The position numbers and the translations under genes are program-made. From NCBI GenBank assembly GCA_050288105.1, contig JBNKDE010000018.1, positions 7,008-71,007 of the forward strand: a DNA stretch of 64,000 nt, written 5' to 3'. Below the pieces are notes generated by a model. It was not told where the DNA came from. It did no database searches and was given only the letters and a program-made list of their open reading frames with translations. Below, piece after piece: positions 61,850 to 64,000 of the stretch. The DNA comes from JACNJF01 sp050288105. GTDB lineage: Bacteria > Pseudomonadota > Gammaproteobacteria > GCA-001735895. Every line of letters begins with the position of its first letter. Within the stretch, counting starts at the first letter, position 1.

Positions 61850-62200
61850 ATGAAAAACTTCATTCTGATGTTAATTATGATGCTGCTGGCGTCAGTGAGT
61901 GTGGCGCTAGAAGCATCGGAAACATATACAGAAGTTGATCAGGAAATGATTCAGCTACTGGATTTAAACCCCAGCCAGGCCAGGGCATATATAGCGATCA
62001 TCGAGAAACAGCGCGCATTATATCTGCTTCAAACGCCACAGAACTGGCAACAGGAACTCGCGTTCTACCAGCAAACCTTCACCCTGCTCAGGCCAGTGCT
62101 GAGCAGTCAGCAGCATGCTCAATTTGTAGGGATAATCAATAGTGTTATTGAGGATACCGGAGATCAGGAGATGGTGGTCATGGAAGAGGAGTATCGTTAA
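61850..62200 (+). CDS. Small secreted protein with LTxxQ-like motifs
   Basis: I start at the ATG at 61850 after GGGAG, giving 116 residues with a signal peptide (ILMLIMMLLASVSVALEA). The mature part is helical and has two short motifs, LDLNPSQARAY and LSSQQHAQFV, that resemble the LTxxQ repeats of Spy and CpxP periplasmic chaperones. The likeness is weak, so a stress-related periplasmic role is inference. It follows the glucosylglycerate operon by 69 nt. Confidence 0.65.
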   Translation: MKNFILMLIMMLLASVSVALEASETYTEVDQEMIQLLDLNPSQARAYIAIIEKQRALYLLQTPQNWQQELAFYQQTFTLLRPVLSSQQHAQFVGIINSVIEDTGDQEMVVMEEEYR

Positions 62201-62415
62201 TTTAACGGCGTTTATGTATTTTGTACCCTTTTCCGGGTTATTCATAAACTGTCCTTTAGGGAACAATTACCTGATTTCCGATCTGTTGCAGCCATGCTTT
62301 GAAGTTCGACAGCTAAAATTCCAAATCACATGCTGCGTCTAAACCTTCACTGATTTCCGCATTGAAGGCCAAAGGTGAATGCAACTGCAGGTGTTATCTT
62401 CCCCCTTCTGGAGTG

Positions 62416-62595
62416 CCGAAAATTGGGCCATTTAGTAAGGTCAGCGCACACGGACGTGCGCTGAGGACAGTCGAGCCGGGATGCGAGCCTGTCCGTGCCT
62501 TGCTAAATGGTTCAATTTTCGGGAAGCCGTAGGCCGCTCCAGTGGGGCGCCCTTTTCTTTCGTCTCTTTCTTTGGGGCGAGCAAAAGAAAGGGAC
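62416..62595. repeat. Highly structured intergenic repeat element
   Basis: The outer arms 62416-62440 and 62498-62522 pair over 25 bp (22 Watson-Crick and 3 G-T wobbles). Inside are a 9-bp hairpin (62441-62464, TCAGCGCAC/GTGCGCTGA) and a 6-bp hairpin (62465-62494, GGACAG/CTGTCC), so the whole forms a three-way junction. A bulged hairpin near 62531-62551 runs into CTTTTCTTT, and a 12-bp stem follows at 62562-62595 (GTCTCTTTCTTT with AAAGAAAGGGAC, one wobble). Sequences with the GCGAGCAAAAGAAAGGGAC end are familiar to me as dispersed intergenic repeats of proteobacteria. It sits alone in the 710-nt gap 62201-62910. Confidence 0.7.
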
Positions 62596-62727
62596 TCGCA
62601 CGCCTGCACTATATAAGCTACAGAGACCAGACTACATTGGCGTGTGAAATACTACACGATCAGAAACAACAAACTTTGAAACGCTATACAAAAGGGTGCG
62701 TTTGGTGAGTAATCAGGAAAAATTCTA

Positions 62728-62764
62728 TTTAAGGAATCACTGAATTAATCAGAGATTCCTTAAA
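62728..62764. repeat. 37-bp near-perfect palindrome
   Basis: TTTAAGGAATC and GATTCCTTAAA are perfect 11-bp arms. Between them CTGA and TCAG continue the pairing around ATTAA, leaving only an A-A mismatch. No T run follows. It could be a miniature mobile element, a pair of abutted insertion-sequence ends, or a regulator site. It lies 130 nt right of the structured repeat. Confidence 0.6.
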
Positions 62765-62910
62765 GGTCAGTTATTGATTGTCGTATGATATTTTGATCGG
62801 AGAGGAATTGTGGGATATCGAAAAATCTTAATTACCAATGATCTTCTATCGGAAAGCGCATACGCTAGATCAATTGTTCAGGCTGCGGGTTTTGGGGTCA
62901 GGTCGAGCCT

Positions 62911-63279
62911 TTATTTCTGTCCAAATTGAAGAAAAGGCATGAGCGTAAAGTAAAGTATGCAAAGAATAGCGGCCAGTAGGAAAATAAACTGGATAGGGTG
63001 ATTTAACAGTCGCTGCATGAATGTTTCAACTTCACCGGCGTCAATTTTCTGTTGTGTTTCCTGTCGAATACGCTGGGTTCTTTGCTGCTGGTATTGATCA
63101 ATTAACGCTTTGGCCTGGGTGTATTGATCGTCATTGTTCAGCCAGAGACCATGCATAGATATCTCCCAGTTGCCGGGTGGGGATTCATAAAAGTCGATAT
63201 CATTTTCCGCGAGCAGGTTTTTTACGTCATCGGCTTCGTCCTGCGATACGGATTTGAGTTTAAAAACGAGTTTAGCCAT
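62911..63279 (-). CDS. Small membrane protein, DUF6164-like
   Basis: The 122-residue product has an N-terminal soluble domain (LVFKLKSVSQDEADDVKNLL, then DIDFYESPPGNWEISMHGLWL) and one C-terminal membrane helix (FIFLLAAILCILYFTLMPFL). A coiled stretch with repeated Gln and Arg joins them (QYQQQRTQRIRQETQQKI). I believe it matches the DUF6164 family, of unknown function. It stands alone. Confidence 0.78.
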   Translation of the reverse strand: MAKLVFKLKSVSQDEADDVKNLLAENDIDFYESPPGNWEISMHGLWLNNDDQYTQAKALIDQYQQQRTQRIRQETQQKIDAGEVETFMQRLLNHPIQFIFLLAAILCILYFTLMPFLQFGQK

Positions 63280-63862
63280 GGCTTGTTTGATTACTGGGAT
63301 GCGGTATGGTTGAAAGTATAACGCGTATGCGCTTTATTGCAGTATATTCCTCATTCCCCCTGCTCGGCTCGGGCTTCCTCGGCTCTGGCATCATCCCCAC
63401 AATAGCGAGATCTCGATTGAGTGGTCTGCTGCACCCAATAAGGGCATTAACAGAATAAGAGATTTCAGGCGGGGCCTGAAATCTAAAAACCTAGAATGAA
63501 GATGGCTGGATTTTGTAGAAAATGTACCGAGAATGATCTATAGAGTTGGGTAGGGGGTAGAACTGGTGCGAAGTCATTTATGCACTATTCATAACCCCTT
63601 CATGGTCATCAACAAATAAACCGATGTTCCTATCTAATCAAACGATAATTGGAGAGGCGTCGGCACAGGTTTAGTTCACAACGAGGTAATGGCGGTATTC
63701 AGATGTATGGAGGATGATGGTAACTGAAGCGCTGGAAAATGGCCGGTACAACAGGGGTAAAATCCATTGCAGTTTTGTTATCTAACAATATCTGTAGGGT
63801 TTTAATTTCAATGCTAGCTGTAGACTAAATCAATCAACTTATAACTGTCGGAGCAAATACGA
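63280..63862. other. 583-nt non-coding region before the right-edge NTPase gene
   Basis: I find no gene. A perfect 10-bp hairpin (GATTTCAGGC, GGG, GCCTGAAATC) lies at 63461-63483. A possible promoter for the NTPase gene is TTGCAG (63767-63772), 16 nt, TATCTG (63789-63794); its spacer contains the dyad TTGTTA-TC-TAACAA at 63775-63788, a likely operator place. Confidence 0.4.
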
Positions 63863-64000
63863 ATGTTAAGTAAAGAACAGTTGAGCAAGGCTATTTCTCT
63901 GTATTTAAAGCAAAATTATTCCCAGCATGCAATTGTTCTAGATGGTGAATGGGGGGTGGGTAAGACCTATTTAATCAATAATATAATTTTACCTGGTATC
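63863..64000 (+). CDS. KAP-like P-loop NTPase, N-terminal fragment (cut by window end)
   Basis: A reading frame opens at the ATG at 63863, after GTCGGAGC, and runs off the window with 46 codons. It has the Walker A motif GEWGVGKTYL at residues 28-37 after a helical start (MLSKEQLSKAISLYLKQN). The form with a tryptophan inside the P-loop is typical of KAP-family P-loop NTPases, which often lie in accessory and defence islands. Only the first part is seen, so the family is likely but not certain. Confidence 0.7.
   Translation, partial: MLSKEQLSKAISLYLKQNYSQHAIVLDGEWGVGKTYLINNIILPGI

Noticed and set aside
62394..62708. Overlapping reading frames on both strands of 71 and 75 codons in the structured repeat
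   Set aside because: They lie wholly in the hairpin-rich repeat, have no ribosome sites, and their composition follows the stems; they are artefacts.
62888..62912. TTTTGGGGTCAGGTCGAGCC, similar to sequences flanking Y1-transposase genes
   Set aside because: Only a short match from memory, with no transposase, repeat partner or hairpin nearby; not strong enough to call a mobile element.
1..64000. CRISPR arrays, prophage genes, complete insertion sequences
   Set aside because: No regularly spaced repeats, integrase, transposase or phage structural genes are visible anywhere in the window.

Overview
The window is chromosomal DNA of a gammaproteobacterium. This follows from the gene families and neighbourhoods: a long RpoD with region 1.1, a DnaG/RpsU/TsaD/PlsY cluster, pilMNOPQ next to aroK-aroB, ftsY-ftsE-ftsX, bioH-bioC, and a full aa3-type cytochrome oxidase cluster. 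No genus can be named from the sequence alone. A glucosylglycerate osmolyte operon, two polyphosphate kinases and a general porin would suit a free-living, aerobic, possibly saline habitat. That is inference. Almost the whole window is dense core genome; it turns accessory only after about 61.8 kb. Layout: (1) 1-20.3 kb holds rpoD (cut by the window edge), dnaG, gltB, a short SPOR protein, aroB, aroK, pilQPONM on the minus strand, mrcA on the plus strand, then hemE, gltD, yqeY and rpsU on the minus strand. The two glutamate synthase genes are about 11 kb apart. (2) 20.5-23.7 kb holds tsaD, plsY, bioH and bioC. (3) 24.1-31.7 kb is the cytochrome c oxidase cluster with assembly factors and heme O synthase but no heme A synthase; a stand-alone heme-copper-oxidase-like protein lies convergent to it. 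(4) 33-36.5 kb holds rpoH under a perfect CIRCE element, a porin behind a long AT-rich leader, and a MarR regulator. (5) 36.5-42.7 kb holds an unrecognised membrane/helix-hairpin-helix protein, an aromatic aminotransferase, a double receiver protein and ftsX-ftsE-ftsY. (6) 42.8-47 kb holds an M16 protease pair, rsmD (apparently without a normal start codon), coaD, a ferredoxin and a DUF3565 protein. (7) 47-56.8 kb, all minus, holds a NorD/CbbO-like VWA protein, two PPK2 kinases, mutM, a MipA/OmpV protein and a Gld-type ABC system. (8) 57-61.8 kb is a four-gene glucosylglycerate operon. (9) 61.8-64 kb holds a small secreted protein, a highly structured repeat, a 37-bp palindrome, a small membrane protein, and the start of a KAP-like P-loop NTPase that runs off the window. 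How the genes work together: the cox genes build and mature one terminal oxidase. The 57-61.8 kb operon can make and recycle glucosylglycerate through a closed loop of glycerate kinase, synthase, phosphatase and phosphorylase. The pil genes build the alignment complex and outer-membrane pore of type IV pili. The points most worth a second look are the CIRCE element on rpoH, the AUA-initiated rsmD, the glucosylglycerate loop with an NtrC-like palindrome upstream, the three-way-junction repeat at 62.4-62.6 kb, the orphan oxidase-like protein, and the NTPase at the right edge.
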